From: Taishania sp037189645
GTDB lineage: Bacteria > Bacteroidota > Bacteroidia > Flavobacteriales_D > Crocinitomicaceae
Direction: 5' to 3'
Length of the DNA stretch: 64,000 bases
Assembly: GCA_037189645.1 (NCBI GenBank)
Contig: JBBCIY010000002.1
Span: 124,001-188,000, forward strand
Shown here piece after piece: positions 33,894 to 43,144 of the stretch. How positions within the stretch are numbered: the stretch's first letter is position 1; each line of letters begins with the position of its first letter. Position numbers and translations under genes: made by a program. The notes below the pieces were generated by a model. That model did not search any database. It was not told the DNA's origin and worked only from the letters and a program-made list of their open reading frames with translations.

Positions 33894-35216
33894 ATGATGC
33901 GTTTTTTTTACTTCATGTTGAAGATTACATTGCCTTACACTACACGCATATACTACCCGAGGCAGAAGATCGTAAACGGACCAAAAGAACGATTTGGAAG
34001 GACAATTTATGTAAGTAACCATGCGGCGTCTTTTATGGACCCCCTGGTAGTGGCATCGCTCAGAAGGCCGATTGTATTCTTTATGACACGCTCAGACGTT
34101 TTTACACCGGTGACAAAGCCCATCTTATGGGCGGCGCACATGCTACCCATTTACCGCGAGCATGATGGAGAGGACACAAAAGGTAAAAATACGGAAGTGT
34201 TTAAAAAGTGTGCGAAAGTGCTGTCATTCGGTAGAAACCTGCTGATCTTTGGAGAAGGCTTTACAGATGATGTGTTTATCCGGCGGCTGAAACCTGTGAA
34301 GAAGGGAGCAATCCGGATCGGTTTTGCAGCCTTACAGGAGCTGGACTGGAAAAAGAAGATTTACATAGCGGCAGTAGGGTGCAATTACTCTGATCCGAAC
34401 GAAATGCGAAGTGACGTGTTGATCGCTACTTCTGATAAGATCTGCCTGAATGACTATAAAAAGGAGTATGAAGAGAACCCCAATAAAGTCATTACCGAGC
34501 TTACCAAGCGGGTTGAGGCCCTGATGCGTGAGCAGATCACGCACGTCGACAATAAGGAAATGGCCCCGTTCCACGAAAACGTAATGAAAATTACAAGGAA
34601 GGGAATGAATGCCACGTGTTCGGATACATCCATCCCCCTGGAAAAAAGATGGCGCTATTCCCAACAGCTTGCTAACTGGTTCAACGAAAATGTGACACCC
34701 GAAAGCGAAGAGCTGATGTCCCTCAAGAAAGAGCTGGAAACCTACTTTTCTTTGTTGAGAAAATTCCGCCTGGAAGAACGCTACCTGTATGAATTCCATG
34801 AGAAAAAAGGATCAAGGATGAAAGAACTGCTGTTTCTTATAACGATGTGGCCTTTCGCAATCTTAGGATTGATTCATTGCGGACCATGGTACTTCATCAT
34901 TAAAAGGTTCGTGGAAAAAACATTCAAAAGACGAGTATTCTGGGGTTCGGTGAAGCTTCTGATGGCTAAAATACTGATGGGACTGATCAACATCCCGGTA
35001 ATTTTCTTATTCTACAAGTTTGTCTACCCGAGCTACTGGCTGGCGTTTGCCTATTACGTTTGTATCGGTTTGTTTGGATTGGCGGCTTATATGTGGTTCA
35101 GGAATCTTAAATCCTTTAAAATAAAAGGAGCCATGAAAAAAGTGGACATCGCTAAATTCTGGGCAAAGAGAGCGGAACTGGCAGAAAAAATTAAACAATT
35201 GATTCCGGTAGCATAG
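33894..35216 (+). CDS. lysophospholipid acyltransferase family protein (PlsC-like)
   Basis: A 440-residue glycerolipid acyltransferase-like protein. Block I reads VSNHAASFMDPLVV, a His-x5-Asp spacing like that of GPAT-type relatives. Block III is LLIFGEGFTDDVFIRRLKPV followed by KKGAIRIGFAAL. The C-terminal third has several hydrophobic segments (MWPFAILGLIHCGPWYFII, ILMGLINIPVIFLFYKFVY, WLAFAYYVCIGLFGLAAYMW). These enzymes acylate lysophosphatidate or related acceptors at the inner membrane; the acceptor here is unknown. It is longer than a simple PlsC because of the extra membrane domain. Confidence 0.85.
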   Translation: MMRFFYFMLKITLPYTTRIYYPRQKIVNGPKERFGRTIYVSNHAASFMDPLVVASLRRPIVFFMTRSDVFTPVTKPILWAAHMLPIYREHDGEDTKGKNTEVFKKCAKVLSFGRNLLIFGEGFTDDVFIRRLKPVKKGAIRIGFAALQELDWKKKIYIAAVGCNYSDPNEMRSDVLIATSDKICLNDYKKEYEENPNKVITELTKRVEALMREQITHVDNKEMAPFHENVMKITRKGMNATCSDTSIPLEKRWRYSQQLANWFNENVTPESEELMSLKKELETYFSLLRKFRLEERYLYEFHEKKGSRMKELLFLITMWPFAILGLIHCGPWYFIIKRFVEKTFKRRVFWGSVKLLMAKILMGLINIPVIFLFYKFVYPSYWLAFAYYVCIGLFGLAAYMWFRNLKSFKIKGAMKKVDIAKFWAKRAELAEKIKQLIPVA

Positions 35217-35298
35217 AGGGGGAAGGGCTGATATCCCGGAACATGGCGCTTCTCTTATGATAATTACGGAATAAAGTCCTTTGAATAAAAAAAATAAC

Positions 35299-35306
35299 TA
35301 TTTTTG
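35299..35306 (+). promoter_or_regulatory. -7 promoter box (TATTTTTG) of the TPR-ribH unit
   Basis: A full TAnnTTTG match 23 bp before the ATG at 35329. A TTTG at 35280-35283 upstream is spaced slightly short of the usual -33 position. Confidence 0.5.
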
Positions 35307-35328
35307 CAATTCGAAAAATTGATATTCA

Positions 35329-35967
35329 ATGTTAGAAAACTTTACTTCAGACGAAATTAAAAGACAATTCAAGTCTAATAAAACGTTAAGAATTATCACA
35401 TTTGCTGTAGGTGGAGTGATAGTTGCAACAATAGGATACCTATTGTACTATCAGTTTGTAAAAGTACCGAAAGGAAAGAAGTCGGAAGATGCATACTGGT
35501 ATGCGATGAACCTGATAGCGAAGGATTCTACGGATATGGCGATCCAGGAGCTGACCACCCAGGTTAAAAAATTTGACGGACTGAAGGGAGGTGAGAATGC
35601 ACAGTTCATGCTGGGACGCCAGTACATGGAAAAAGGAGAGTTCACCAAAGCCCTGGAAGTGTTGGGTAAAGTGGATGTCAACGATACATACGTGTCAGCG
35701 ATGGCGATCGGTTTACAGGGAGACTGTTACAGTGAGCTGAAAAAATACAAAGAAGCGGCGGCTAAATACAAGGAAGCGGCGGCAGAAAGCAAAAATGACT
35801 GGACTACGCCAATGTATTTGCTGAAAGCAGGGTTGTGTGCAGAAGAATTGCAGGACTTTGAATCAGCGCTGAAATTCTACGAAGAAATTAAAAACGATTA
35901 TACAACTTTTGCAAACGCGAAAACAATCGATAAATACATTGCAAGAGTTTCGAATCTGAAAAAATAA
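35329..35967 (+). CDS. membrane-anchored tetratricopeptide-repeat protein
   Basis: A 212-residue protein. One membrane segment (IITFAVGGVIVATIGYLLYY, about residues 22-41) is followed by TPR-like helical pairs: NAQFMLGRQYMEKGEFTKAL, AIGLQGDCYSELKKYKEAAA and LLKAGLCAEELQDFESALKF. The layout resembles YfgM-type scaffolds with the repeats outside the cytoplasm. ribH follows after 6 bp and is surely cotranscribed. The partner is unknown. Confidence 0.85.
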   Translation: MLENFTSDEIKRQFKSNKTLRIITFAVGGVIVATIGYLLYYQFVKVPKGKKSEDAYWYAMNLIAKDSTDMAIQELTTQVKKFDGLKGGENAQFMLGRQYMEKGEFTKALEVLGKVDVNDTYVSAMAIGLQGDCYSELKKYKEAAAKYKEAAAESKNDWTTPMYLLKAGLCAEELQDFESALKFYEEIKNDYTTFANAKTIDKYIARVSNLKK

Positions 35968-35973
35968 TTGATT

Positions 35974-36468
35974 ATGGCAACAGCTAACCGCAACTTGTCA
36001 GAATACAACAAGGATTTTGTTCCAAATGGTGCCGATTTTAAAATCGGCATTGTTGTTTCTGAATGGAATGAATCAATTACCCTGAATCTCCTGAAAGGAG
36101 CAAAGCAGGCTTTGCTGGATAACGGGGTGCTGGAAGAAAATATCGTTGTTCGGTTTGTACCGGGAACATTCGAATTGCCATTGGGCTCCCAGTTTTTCTG
36201 CGAGATGACCAATGTCGATGGTGTCATTGCCATCGGTGTGGTGATCCAGGGTGAGACACGCCATTTCGATTTCGTTTGCGAAGGAGCGACCTCAGGCATC
36301 AAAGACGTGATGCTGAAGTACAACAAACCCGTCAGTTATTGCGTGCTGACTGATAATAATATCCAGCAATCAATCGACCGTTCGGGAGGGAAATATGGCA
36401 ACAAAGGCGTTGAATGTGCCATTGCCTGCATGAAAATGATCGATTTATACCGGGCGTTTAGAAAATAA
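35974..36468 (+). CDS. ribH: 6,7-dimethyl-8-ribityllumazine synthase
   Basis: The ATG at 35974 gives 164 residues. The lumazine synthase core is clear: KIGIVVSEWNESITLNLLKG at 23-42, FVPGTFELPLGSQFF, and GVVIQGETRHFDFVCE with the catalytic H97. The enzyme joins 5-amino-6-ribitylaminouracil with dihydroxybutanone phosphate, the penultimate step of riboflavin synthesis. No other rib gene is nearby and no FMN riboswitch is visible; it follows the TPR gene instead. Confidence 0.95.
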   Translation: MATANRNLSEYNKDFVPNGADFKIGIVVSEWNESITLNLLKGAKQALLDNGVLEENIVVRFVPGTFELPLGSQFFCEMTNVDGVIAIGVVIQGETRHFDFVCEGATSGIKDVMLKYNKPVSYCVLTDNNIQQSIDRSGGKYGNKGVECAIACMKMIDLYRAFRK

Positions 36469-36568
36469 GTTAAAAGTACGGCTCTTGATTGATGCCAACT
36501 GTTAAAAGCGCGGCCAATCAGAAACGTCAATATCGGATGTCTTTTGTCTAATAATCCAATAGCTACAC

Positions 36569-37951
36569 ATGACACTTATCAAATCCATTTCGGGAATCAG
36601 AGGAACGATCGGGGGACGGGTCGGCGATGCGCTTACACCGGTTGATGCCGTAAAATTTGCGGCCGCTTACGGTACATGGCTGAAAGAAAACAATTCCGGT
36701 CAGTTGAAAGTCGTGATCGGGAGAGATGCACGATTGTCCGGCCAGATGATTTCGGACCTGGTGATTTCAACACTTGCGGGATTGGGAATTGATGTCATAA
36801 ATCTTGGACTTTCCACAACACCGACAGTAGAAGTGGCTGTTCCAATGGAAAACGCACACGGCGGGATCATCCTTACTGCAAGTCACAACCCGAAACAATG
36901 GAATGCGTTGAAGCTGCTGAACGAAAAAGGAGAATTCATTTCCGCAGAAGAAGGCCAGCGTGTCCTGGATATTGCGGCGTCTGATGCTTTTTTATTTGCA
37001 GAAGTAGATGACCTGGGGACCGTAACCAACGATGATACCTATCTTCAAAAGCACATTGATGCTGTTTTGAACTTGCCGCTGGTCGATAAAAAAGCAATTG
37101 CAGCAGCTGATTTCTCCGTTGTAGTTGACGCGGTCAATTCTACCGGCGGGATTTTTGTGCCTGCTTTGCTGGAAGCGCTGGGAGTAAAAAAAATCACAAA
37201 ATTATACTGCGAACCAACAGGGCATTTTCCACATAATCCGGAGCCGCTTCCGGAGCACCTGACAGACCTGGCGGACAAAATAAAAGAGGTCCGTGCCGAT
37301 TTGGGCATTACCGTTGATCCAGATGTAGACCGCCTGGCGATGGTGTGTGAAGACGGAACAATGTTCGGTGAAGAGTACACACTTGTAGCGGTTGCAGATT
37401 ATGTTTTAACGCATACCCCGGGAGCAACCGTTTCCAATTTGTCTTCAACACGGGCGTTGCGTGACGTAACGGAGGAAAAAGGACAAACCTATACCGCTGC
37501 CGCGGTCGGAGAAGTAAATGTCGTAAAAGCGATGAAAGAGACCAATGCGGTCATTGGGGGGGAAGGAAACGGAGGAGTCATTTACCCGGAATTGCATTAC
37601 GGAAGAGACGCATTGGTGGGAATAGCATTGTTTTTGAGCCACCTTGCGCACAAAAAAATGACTGCTTCCCGATTGAGGGACAGCTATCCGAGGTATACCA
37701 TTTCGAAAAACAAGATCGAACTCACACCTGAAATAGATGTGGATGCCATTCTGAAAGGGATGGCAGAGAAATATGCTTCCGAAGAAGTGGATACTACCGA
37801 TGGCGTTAAGATCTATATCGGAAAGGAGTGGGTGCACCTGCGTAAAAGTAATACTGAACCGATCATCCGTATCTATTCTGAAAGTGAAAGCGAAGAGAAA
37901 GCCAACCATTTTGCAGAGCGGATCATTGCCGAGATCAGAGAGATGATATAA
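36569..37951 (+). CDS. glmM: phosphoglucosamine mutase-type phosphohexomutase
   Basis: A 460-residue alpha-D-phosphohexomutase. ISGIRGTIGGRVG at the start, the phosphoserine loop ILTASHNPKQWNALKLL (S105), the metal loop DPDVDRLAMV near residue 250, the sugar loop GEGNGGVI, and RKSNTEPIIRIYSESES near the end are all in place. GlmM converts glucosamine-6-phosphate to the 1-phosphate for UDP-GlcNAc and hence peptidoglycan. ISGIRGTIGG and the length fit the Bacteroidota GlmM, though substrate choice from sequence alone is imperfect. Confidence 0.9.
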   Translation: MTLIKSISGIRGTIGGRVGDALTPVDAVKFAAAYGTWLKENNSGQLKVVIGRDARLSGQMISDLVISTLAGLGIDVINLGLSTTPTVEVAVPMENAHGGIILTASHNPKQWNALKLLNEKGEFISAEEGQRVLDIAASDAFLFAEVDDLGTVTNDDTYLQKHIDAVLNLPLVDKKAIAAADFSVVVDAVNSTGGIFVPALLEALGVKKITKLYCEPTGHFPHNPEPLPEHLTDLADKIKEVRADLGITVDPDVDRLAMVCEDGTMFGEEYTLVAVADYVLTHTPGATVSNLSSTRALRDVTEEKGQTYTAAAVGEVNVVKAMKETNAVIGGEGNGGVIYPELHYGRDALVGIALFLSHLAHKKMTASRLRDSYPRYTISKNKIELTPEIDVDAILKGMAEKYASEEVDTTDGVKIYIGKEWVHLRKSNTEPIIRIYSESESEEKANHFAERIIAEIREMI

Positions 37952-38150
37952 AATACGGTTGTTTTTTATCACAGGTGTTGCGTTCTTCTTACATTGCGGG
38001 AACCGATAGAAAAGAAGATCCTGGTTCACCTGTTCTTGATGTACACCTTTACAGTTATTTTTTGACTGATAGCCTCGGGTTGTTATCAGGTTCCTGAAGA
38101 TTTAATTATTTCTTTATTTTGAGATCGTTCTGATTACTTTAATAGCTTTG

Positions 38151-38158
38151 TAGTTTTG
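38151..38158 (+). promoter_or_regulatory. -7 promoter box (TAGTTTTG) of the second TonB-receptor gene
   Basis: A full TAnnTTTG match 16 bp before the ATG at 38174, giving a very short leader. Confidence 0.5.
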
Positions 38159-38173
38159 CCCAAAACGACTCAA

Positions 38174-40567
38174 ATGAAGGTAGTTATTATTTTCATGTTA
38201 TCCCTCATCCCGTTATCCTGTTTGTTTGCCCAGAACACACAGACAATTAGTGGCCGCGTTACCGAACAGTATGGTTTGAACCCGGTTCCTTTTGCCCGGA
38301 TAGAAATAGAGAACCGGGAACACAAGACACTTTCCGATACCTTGGGATACTTTGAGCTGGAATATGTTCCTATTGGGAGAGTAACCATTAAAATTTCTGC
38401 CACAGGCTACAAACCGGCAGTGTTATCCAACCTGGAATTATTGACAGGGAAACAGCTGGTACTGACCGTGGAACTGGAAGAAGATATTGTTACCCTGGAT
38501 GGCGTCACTGTAGTTTCCGACAGCAGGCAGCATAGCTTTAATGACATGATCAAGGTCAGCCGGAGGCAGTTTTCCATTGAAGAAAGCAGGCGTTATGCGG
38601 GTAGCCTGAATGATGTTCAGCGGATGGCCAGCAGCTTTGCGGGGATTACGACTGCAAATGACCAGGTGAATGACATCATTGTCCGGGGAAATACGCCATC
38701 GGGGATGTTATTCCGCCTGGACGGGATGAATATCCCGAACCCCAACCACTGGTCGATGCCGGGTTCTGCCGGTGGAACTGTAAGCATGCTGAACAACAAC
38801 GTGCTCCGGAATTCAGATTTCCTGACGGGCGCTTTCGCGGCAGAATACGATGCCTTTTCAGGTGTTTTTGACCTGAAGACGAGAAACGGGAATTACAATC
38901 GGCATGAGTTCCTTGTGCAGTTGGGGTTCAACGGGCTGGAAGCGGGAGCTGAAGGGCCTCTCAGCAGAAAATCCCGTGCAAGCTATCTGTTCAATTACAG
39001 GAAATCATTGCTTGAAGTATTGTCATTGTTTATCAATTTCGGAACAGGGACAGCCGTACCCAGGTACCAGGACCTGTTTTTCAAAATCAATGTCCCGACA
39101 CGGAAGGCAGGTACGTTTTCATTCATTGCCATGGGAGGAACAAGCAACATTCATTTTGTGCCGGAAGAAGATAAACAGAACAATTACACATACGAAGACC
39201 TGAAGAGTGGAAGCAGTACGGGAGTAACGGGAATAACGCACCAGATCTCCCATCAGTCAAAATATACATTCAATACCTCTTTGCTGGCTTCCGGCGTTTT
39301 GTCGAAGACCAGTATTGACAACACATGGCTGGATACCTCAGGATCAGGACTGGTAACAGAGCCGTTTATCAGGAACAAGTTCATCGACAGCAAGCTGGAA
39401 TTAGCCCATTACACATATATCAAAGCGAATAGCAGGAATTATTTCAAAGTCGGTTTTTATATAGATTATTTTATGGGAAGATATTCCCAGGATGCATACC
39501 TGAACCAGCTTCCGGGAACTCCAAAATACTGGGTGAGAGGCATCGGGTATTCGGGAAATTATGTACAGACCAATACCTATTTCAACTACCTGCACAAGTT
39601 TACCGAAAAAATAGAGCTGGTTGCCGGTTTAACTCATAAGTACCTGACGCTTACACAACGGCAGGTAATAGAACCGAAACTGAGTGCAGGTTTCAGGACA
39701 GGGGAAAGAGGAAACTTCAGCCTGGGAACAGGTCTGTACTCCAAAGCACCTTCCCTGATCCACGTAAATGTCGTGGACATTCAATACGACCAGTACGGAA
39801 ATGTGGCATCATCAGCGCAGCACAATTCCCGGCTCGACTATATGAAAAGTTTCCATTCTGTGATCGGTTACGATTTTTTTATCACGCCAAAGCTGCATGT
39901 CAAAACAGAGGTATATTACCAGCGTCTGTACGATGTCATCACGGCAAGAACGGCATCCGACAGTATTGCTTCACAGAATGTCTATACTTCGTTGAACGAG
40001 TTTTCTTTTTCGTTTGAATCAATGCCTGCAATGCTCGGAAATAATGGAAAAGGTGAAAATTACGGGATCGAATTGACCGTAGAGCAGTTTATGAGCAAAG
40101 GATTTTATTTCCTGGTGACGGCAAGCATGTTCAATTCAAGGTACCAATCGGTCGATCATGTCTGGAGAAATACCCGTTTCAATACCAACTTTGTTACAAA
40201 TGGGCTGGTAGGAAAAGAATTTGTAATGAAACCGAAATTCAGGGTCCTGCTCGACCTGAAAGTGAATTACATGAAAGGGAACAGGTACATCCAGCTCCTG
40301 GAACAGGAATCTGCGGCAGCCAATGAAGCCATCTATGATTACGACAGGGCCTACACGCAGCAGCTTCCGGACTTTTTCAGGCTGGATTTCAGGCTTGGAT
40401 TCAAGCTGGAAGGAAAGAAAATCACACAGGAAGTAGCTTTCGAAGCACAGAACCTGACCAATCGAAAAAACGTGTACATGCAGCAATACAACCCCAACAG
40501 CGGAACAATCGAAACCCTCTACCAGAACGGAATCCTCCCGATGGGACTATACCGGATCTATTTTTGA
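38174..40567 (+). CDS. TonB-dependent receptor with CarboxypepD_reg domain
   Basis: The ATG at 38174 gives 797 residues with a signal peptide (VVIIFMLSLIPLSCLFAQN). A CarboxypepD_reg domain (ISGRVTEQYGLNPVPFARIE) precedes the plug (DIIVRGNTPSGMLFRLDGMN; FLTGAFAAEYDAFSGVFDLK). A barrel of normal length follows, ending FEAQNLTNRKNVYMQQYNP and MGLYRIYF. No SusD, siderophore or metal-uptake gene is adjacent, so the ligand is unknown. It is a single-gene unit with its own promoter. Confidence 0.92.
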   Translation: MKVVIIFMLSLIPLSCLFAQNTQTISGRVTEQYGLNPVPFARIEIENREHKTLSDTLGYFELEYVPIGRVTIKISATGYKPAVLSNLELLTGKQLVLTVELEEDIVTLDGVTVVSDSRQHSFNDMIKVSRRQFSIEESRRYAGSLNDVQRMASSFAGITTANDQVNDIIVRGNTPSGMLFRLDGMNIPNPNHWSMPGSAGGTVSMLNNNVLRNSDFLTGAFAAEYDAFSGVFDLKTRNGNYNRHEFLVQLGFNGLEAGAEGPLSRKSRASYLFNYRKSLLEVLSLFINFGTGTAVPRYQDLFFKINVPTRKAGTFSFIAMGGTSNIHFVPEEDKQNNYTYEDLKSGSSTGVTGITHQISHQSKYTFNTSLLASGVLSKTSIDNTWLDTSGSGLVTEPFIRNKFIDSKLELAHYTYIKANSRNYFKVGFYIDYFMGRYSQDAYLNQLPGTPKYWVRGIGYSGNYVQTNTYFNYLHKFTEKIELVAGLTHKYLTLTQRQVIEPKLSAGFRTGERGNFSLGTGLYSKAPSLIHVNVVDIQYDQYGNVASSAQHNSRLDYMKSFHSVIGYDFFITPKLHVKTEVYYQRLYDVITARTASDSIASQNVYTSLNEFSFSFESMPAMLGNNGKGENYGIELTVEQFMSKGFYFLVTASMFNSRYQSVDHVWRNTRFNTNFVTNGLVGKEFVMKPKFRVLLDLKVNYMKGNRYIQLLEQESAAANEAIYDYDRAYTQQLPDFFRLDFRLGFKLEGKKITQEVAFEAQNLTNRKNVYMQQYNPNSGTIETLYQNGILPMGLYRIYF

Positions 40568-40640
40568 TTGGTTGTTTCCAGTTGTTATGTTCAACCGGAA
40601 GTATAAATCCCCGTCATAGAACGTTACGAACAAAATTGAC

Positions 40641-40677
40641 AAAAAGGATGAGGCTGACTTTATTAAGACAACCTCAT
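40641..40677 (-). terminator. probable terminator of the small secreted peptide gene
   Basis: On the minus strand a nine-base stem (ATGAGGTTG / CAGCCTCAT, one wobble) is followed by a T5 tract, 17 bp past the stop of the peptide gene. Confidence 0.5.
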
Positions 40678-40693
40678 GTATCAACTTAGAATG

Positions 40694-41002
40694 CTATTCA
40701 GTTATCTCCGGAGAAGTAGCACACTTGAATCCCATAATTGTAGAATAGGTTAAAACCCCTGGATTGTAATAATGACGACAGTCACATGGGCCTATCTCAC
40801 TGGGATCCATATTTATTTCATTAACTACTGGAAATCCCGTAACAGGGCAGGGTACATTTTTATAAGCAGGTTTGATTGTAAATCTTTTCACCAGATAGGA
40901 GGGTTGTGCATCGTTTTCCTTGACCGGGGAAGCGCTTACTGAAATCGTGAAGATGGTCACTACTATCAAACCAACTCCGAAAAGAATCATTAATTTTTTC
41001 AT
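40694..41002 (-). CDS. small secreted four-cysteine peptide, unrecognised
   Basis: A 102-residue protein with a signal peptide (LMILFGVGLIVVTIFTISVSA). The mature part has four cysteines at 52, 73, 75 and 94, in PCPVTGFPVV, GPCDCRHYY and MGFKCATS. The spacing C-x20-CxC-x18-C would suit two disulfides or a metal site. I do not recognise a family. It has its own terminator on the minus strand and is flanked by unrelated genes on the other strand. The clean signal peptide, the terminator and the hydrophilic mature region support a real gene. Confidence 0.7.
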   Translation of the reverse strand: MKKLMILFGVGLIVVTIFTISVSASPVKENDAQPSYLVKRFTIKPAYKNVPCPVTGFPVVNEINMDPSEIGPCDCRHYYNPGVLTYSTIMGFKCATSPEITE

Positions 41003-41139
41003 AATTAGTACTTTTAGTTGTTAAACGGTTTTACCAAAATAAGTTAAATTTTTGTGTATTCCAAATTTTAAGTGAAATGAAACTGTACCAAGCTTATTTT
41101 CAACCTTCCGCCACCTCCAACTTCTTCCCTCCTGCCTCA

Positions 41140-41170
41140 TTGCCCACTTTCCACATTATTCCTAACTTTG
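41140..41170 (+). promoter_or_regulatory. promoter: TTG -33 and TAACTTTG -7
   Basis: TTG at 41140-41142 and TAACTTTG at 41163-41170 are separated by 20 bp, the best match to the Bacteroidota promoter layout in the window. The esterase ATG is 17 bp further on. Confidence 0.65.
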
Positions 41171-41186
41171 TACGAAATTCACAACG

Positions 41187-41948
41187 ATGAAACTGCATTA
41201 CAGAGAAACAGGTGAAGGAAAACCATTTGTAATTTTACACGGACTGTTCGGAAATTCAGACAACTGGCAGACACACGGGAAGAAATTATCGGAATACTAC
41301 CGGGTCATAATGGTAGACTTGCGGAATCACGGTCATTCAGACTGGAGTGATGATTTTTCTTACGAGCTGATGGTTTCAGACGTGAAAGAGCTGTTCGATG
41401 AGCTGGAGCTTCGCGACGTCATTCTGCTCGGGCATTCCATGGGAGGAAAAGCCGCGATGATATTTGCCCAGAAATACCCTGAATTATTGGACAAGCTCAT
41501 TGTTGCCGACATAGGAATAAAATCGTACCCGCCGCACCATCAGCATATCCTGGAAGCCCTGAATGCACTGGACCTTTCTAAGATAGACAACCGGTCACAG
41601 GCCGATGAACATTTATCAAAGTACATTGATTCAGTCGGAGTCCGGCAGTTTCTGCTGAAGAACATCTACTGGATCGAGAAAGGAAAGATGGCCTGGAGGA
41701 TGAACGTCCCCGTTCTTGAGCGTGAAATGGACACGATCCTTTCGGAAATAGAAAACCGGGAATGCTTTGTGCATACACTGTTCATCAGGGGCGGGCTGTC
41801 GGGGTATATTTTAGACGAGGACATTCCCGCTATTGAAGATGTTTTTCCCGATAGTGAGTTCGTTACCATCGAAAACGCCGGGCATTGGGTCCACGCCGAA
41901 CAGCCGGATGCGTTTATGGATGCCGTGCTGGGATTTTGCCTGAGATAA
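41187..41948 (+). CDS. alpha/beta hydrolase, YbfF-like esterase
   Basis: A 253-residue esterase. FVILHGLFGNSDNWQTHGK holds the oxyanion loop; VDLRNHGHSDW and the elbow LLGHSMGGKAAM (S84) follow; the base is in ENAGHWVHAEQPD near the C-terminus. FIRGGLSGYI sits at the position of the unusual third triad member of the YbfF group. Such esterases act on short-chain acyl or acyl-CoA substrates. The next gene starts 7 bp on, so the two are one operon. Confidence 0.9.
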   Translation: MKLHYRETGEGKPFVILHGLFGNSDNWQTHGKKLSEYYRVIMVDLRNHGHSDWSDDFSYELMVSDVKELFDELELRDVILLGHSMGGKAAMIFAQKYPELLDKLIVADIGIKSYPPHHQHILEALNALDLSKIDNRSQADEHLSKYIDSVGVRQFLLKNIYWIEKGKMAWRMNVPVLEREMDTILSEIENRECFVHTLFIRGGLSGYILDEDIPAIEDVFPDSEFVTIENAGHWVHAEQPDAFMDAVLGFCLR

Positions 41949-41955
41949 CGTTACA

Positions 41956-43119
41956 ATGAAAAAAGTGGTGATTGTCGGGGCAGGCCCGGCTGGTTTAATG
42001 GCAGCTCATTTTTTATCCGGACGCAAAGAGATCCGTGTGGAAGTTTACGATGCCAATAAAGCAGTGGCCAGGAAATTCCTGGTTGCGGGACATGGCGGGT
42101 TCAACCTGACCAATTCGGAAGAACTGCCACAATTTATCGGAAAATACAATCATCCCTTCATTCAGCATGCGGTGACCCGTTTTACAAATGAGGATACGGT
42201 AAAATGGCTGTCGGAAATCGGCATAGGAACATTTACAGGTACAAGTGGAAAAATTTTTCCCGAGAAGGGAATTAAACCCATCCGGGTACTTTCGTCATGG
42301 CTGGATTTCCTGCGTGAAAAGAACGTTGCGATCCATACCGGCCATAAGCTGGTTGAATTTAACGGGAAAAGAGCTGTGTTCCGGTCCGGTGAAAGAATAG
42401 TCGAAACCGGTTACGATTACTTGATCTTCGCGATGGGTGGAGCATCCTGGAAAAAAACAGGCTCGACAGGAGAGTGGGCGGAGCTGTTCCGGGGAAAGAA
42501 CATCGGGATCCTGCCATTTCAGGCAAGCAACGCAGGAATTTGTGTCCAGGACTGGGACCCGGGGTTGGGTGGAGGCGTGTTGAAGAATACGGAATTGTCC
42601 ATCAACGGAGAGAAACAGTTCGGGGAAATAGAATTGACGGATTACGGCCTGGAAGGAGCGCCGGTCTACGCATTGAGCGGGCAGGTAAGGAGTGGGGCTT
42701 CGGAGCTGGTTTTAAACCTGAAACCCACTGTGAGCATCGGGAAATTAACTGAAAAACTCAGGGGATTTAAAGGGTCCAGGACAGATTTCCTCCGGGAAAT
42801 AAAATTGCCGAAAGCAGCCATTGGCTTATTGAAAGCGACCATTTCGAAAGACGATTTTTTAAACGATGGGTCGTTTTTAAACGCAATCAGCCGGCTGGTA
42901 TTTCCTATCCAGGAGCTACGCCCTGTTGATGAAGCGATTTCCACCGTCGGGGGAGTTGCGATGAACGAAATAAATGAAAATTTTCAGCTGAAAAAATTCC
43001 CGGGCCACTATTGCATTGGCGAAATGCTGGATTGGGATGCCCCCACCGGAGGTTATTTGCTGCAGGCTTGCTTTGCCTCAGGATATGTAACTTCTGATTC
43101 TATAATCCGTCATCTGTAA
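41956..43119 (+). CDS. NAD(P)/FAD-dependent oxidoreductase, HI0933/YhiN-like flavoprotein
   Basis: A 387-residue flavoprotein. The dinucleotide fold VVIVGAGPAGLMAAHFL is at the N-terminus, followed by the family-specific ARKFLVAGHGGFNLTNSEEL and, later, FAMGGASWKKTGSTGEWAEL. The C-terminus reads GYLLQACFASGYVTSD. This is the TIGR03862-type subgroup of the HI0933 family. The electron acceptor and substrate are unknown. It is cotranscribed with the esterase gene. Confidence 0.88.
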   Translation: MKKVVIVGAGPAGLMAAHFLSGRKEIRVEVYDANKAVARKFLVAGHGGFNLTNSEELPQFIGKYNHPFIQHAVTRFTNEDTVKWLSEIGIGTFTGTSGKIFPEKGIKPIRVLSSWLDFLREKNVAIHTGHKLVEFNGKRAVFRSGERIVETGYDYLIFAMGGASWKKTGSTGEWAELFRGKNIGILPFQASNAGICVQDWDPGLGGGVLKNTELSINGEKQFGEIELTDYGLEGAPVYALSGQVRSGASELVLNLKPTVSIGKLTEKLRGFKGSRTDFLREIKLPKAAIGLLKATISKDDFLNDGSFLNAISRLVFPIQELRPVDEAISTVGGVAMNEINENFQLKKFPGHYCIGEMLDWDAPTGGYLLQACFASGYVTSDSIIRHL

Positions 43120-43144
43120 GTTACGATTCCGGAGATGCAACCCT

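Noticed and set aside
35868..35980. FMN riboswitch upstream of ribH
   Set aside because: The upstream gene runs to within 6 bp of ribH, and no conserved riboswitch core is present.
37445..38029. 194-codon minus-strand frame over the end of glmM
   Set aside because: Mostly antisense to glmM with no recognisable domain; the part past the glmM stop has no support.
37971..38033. ACAGGTG ... CACCTGT inverted repeat after glmM
   Set aside because: The loop of about 49 bases is too long for a terminator and there is no T-tract; chance match.
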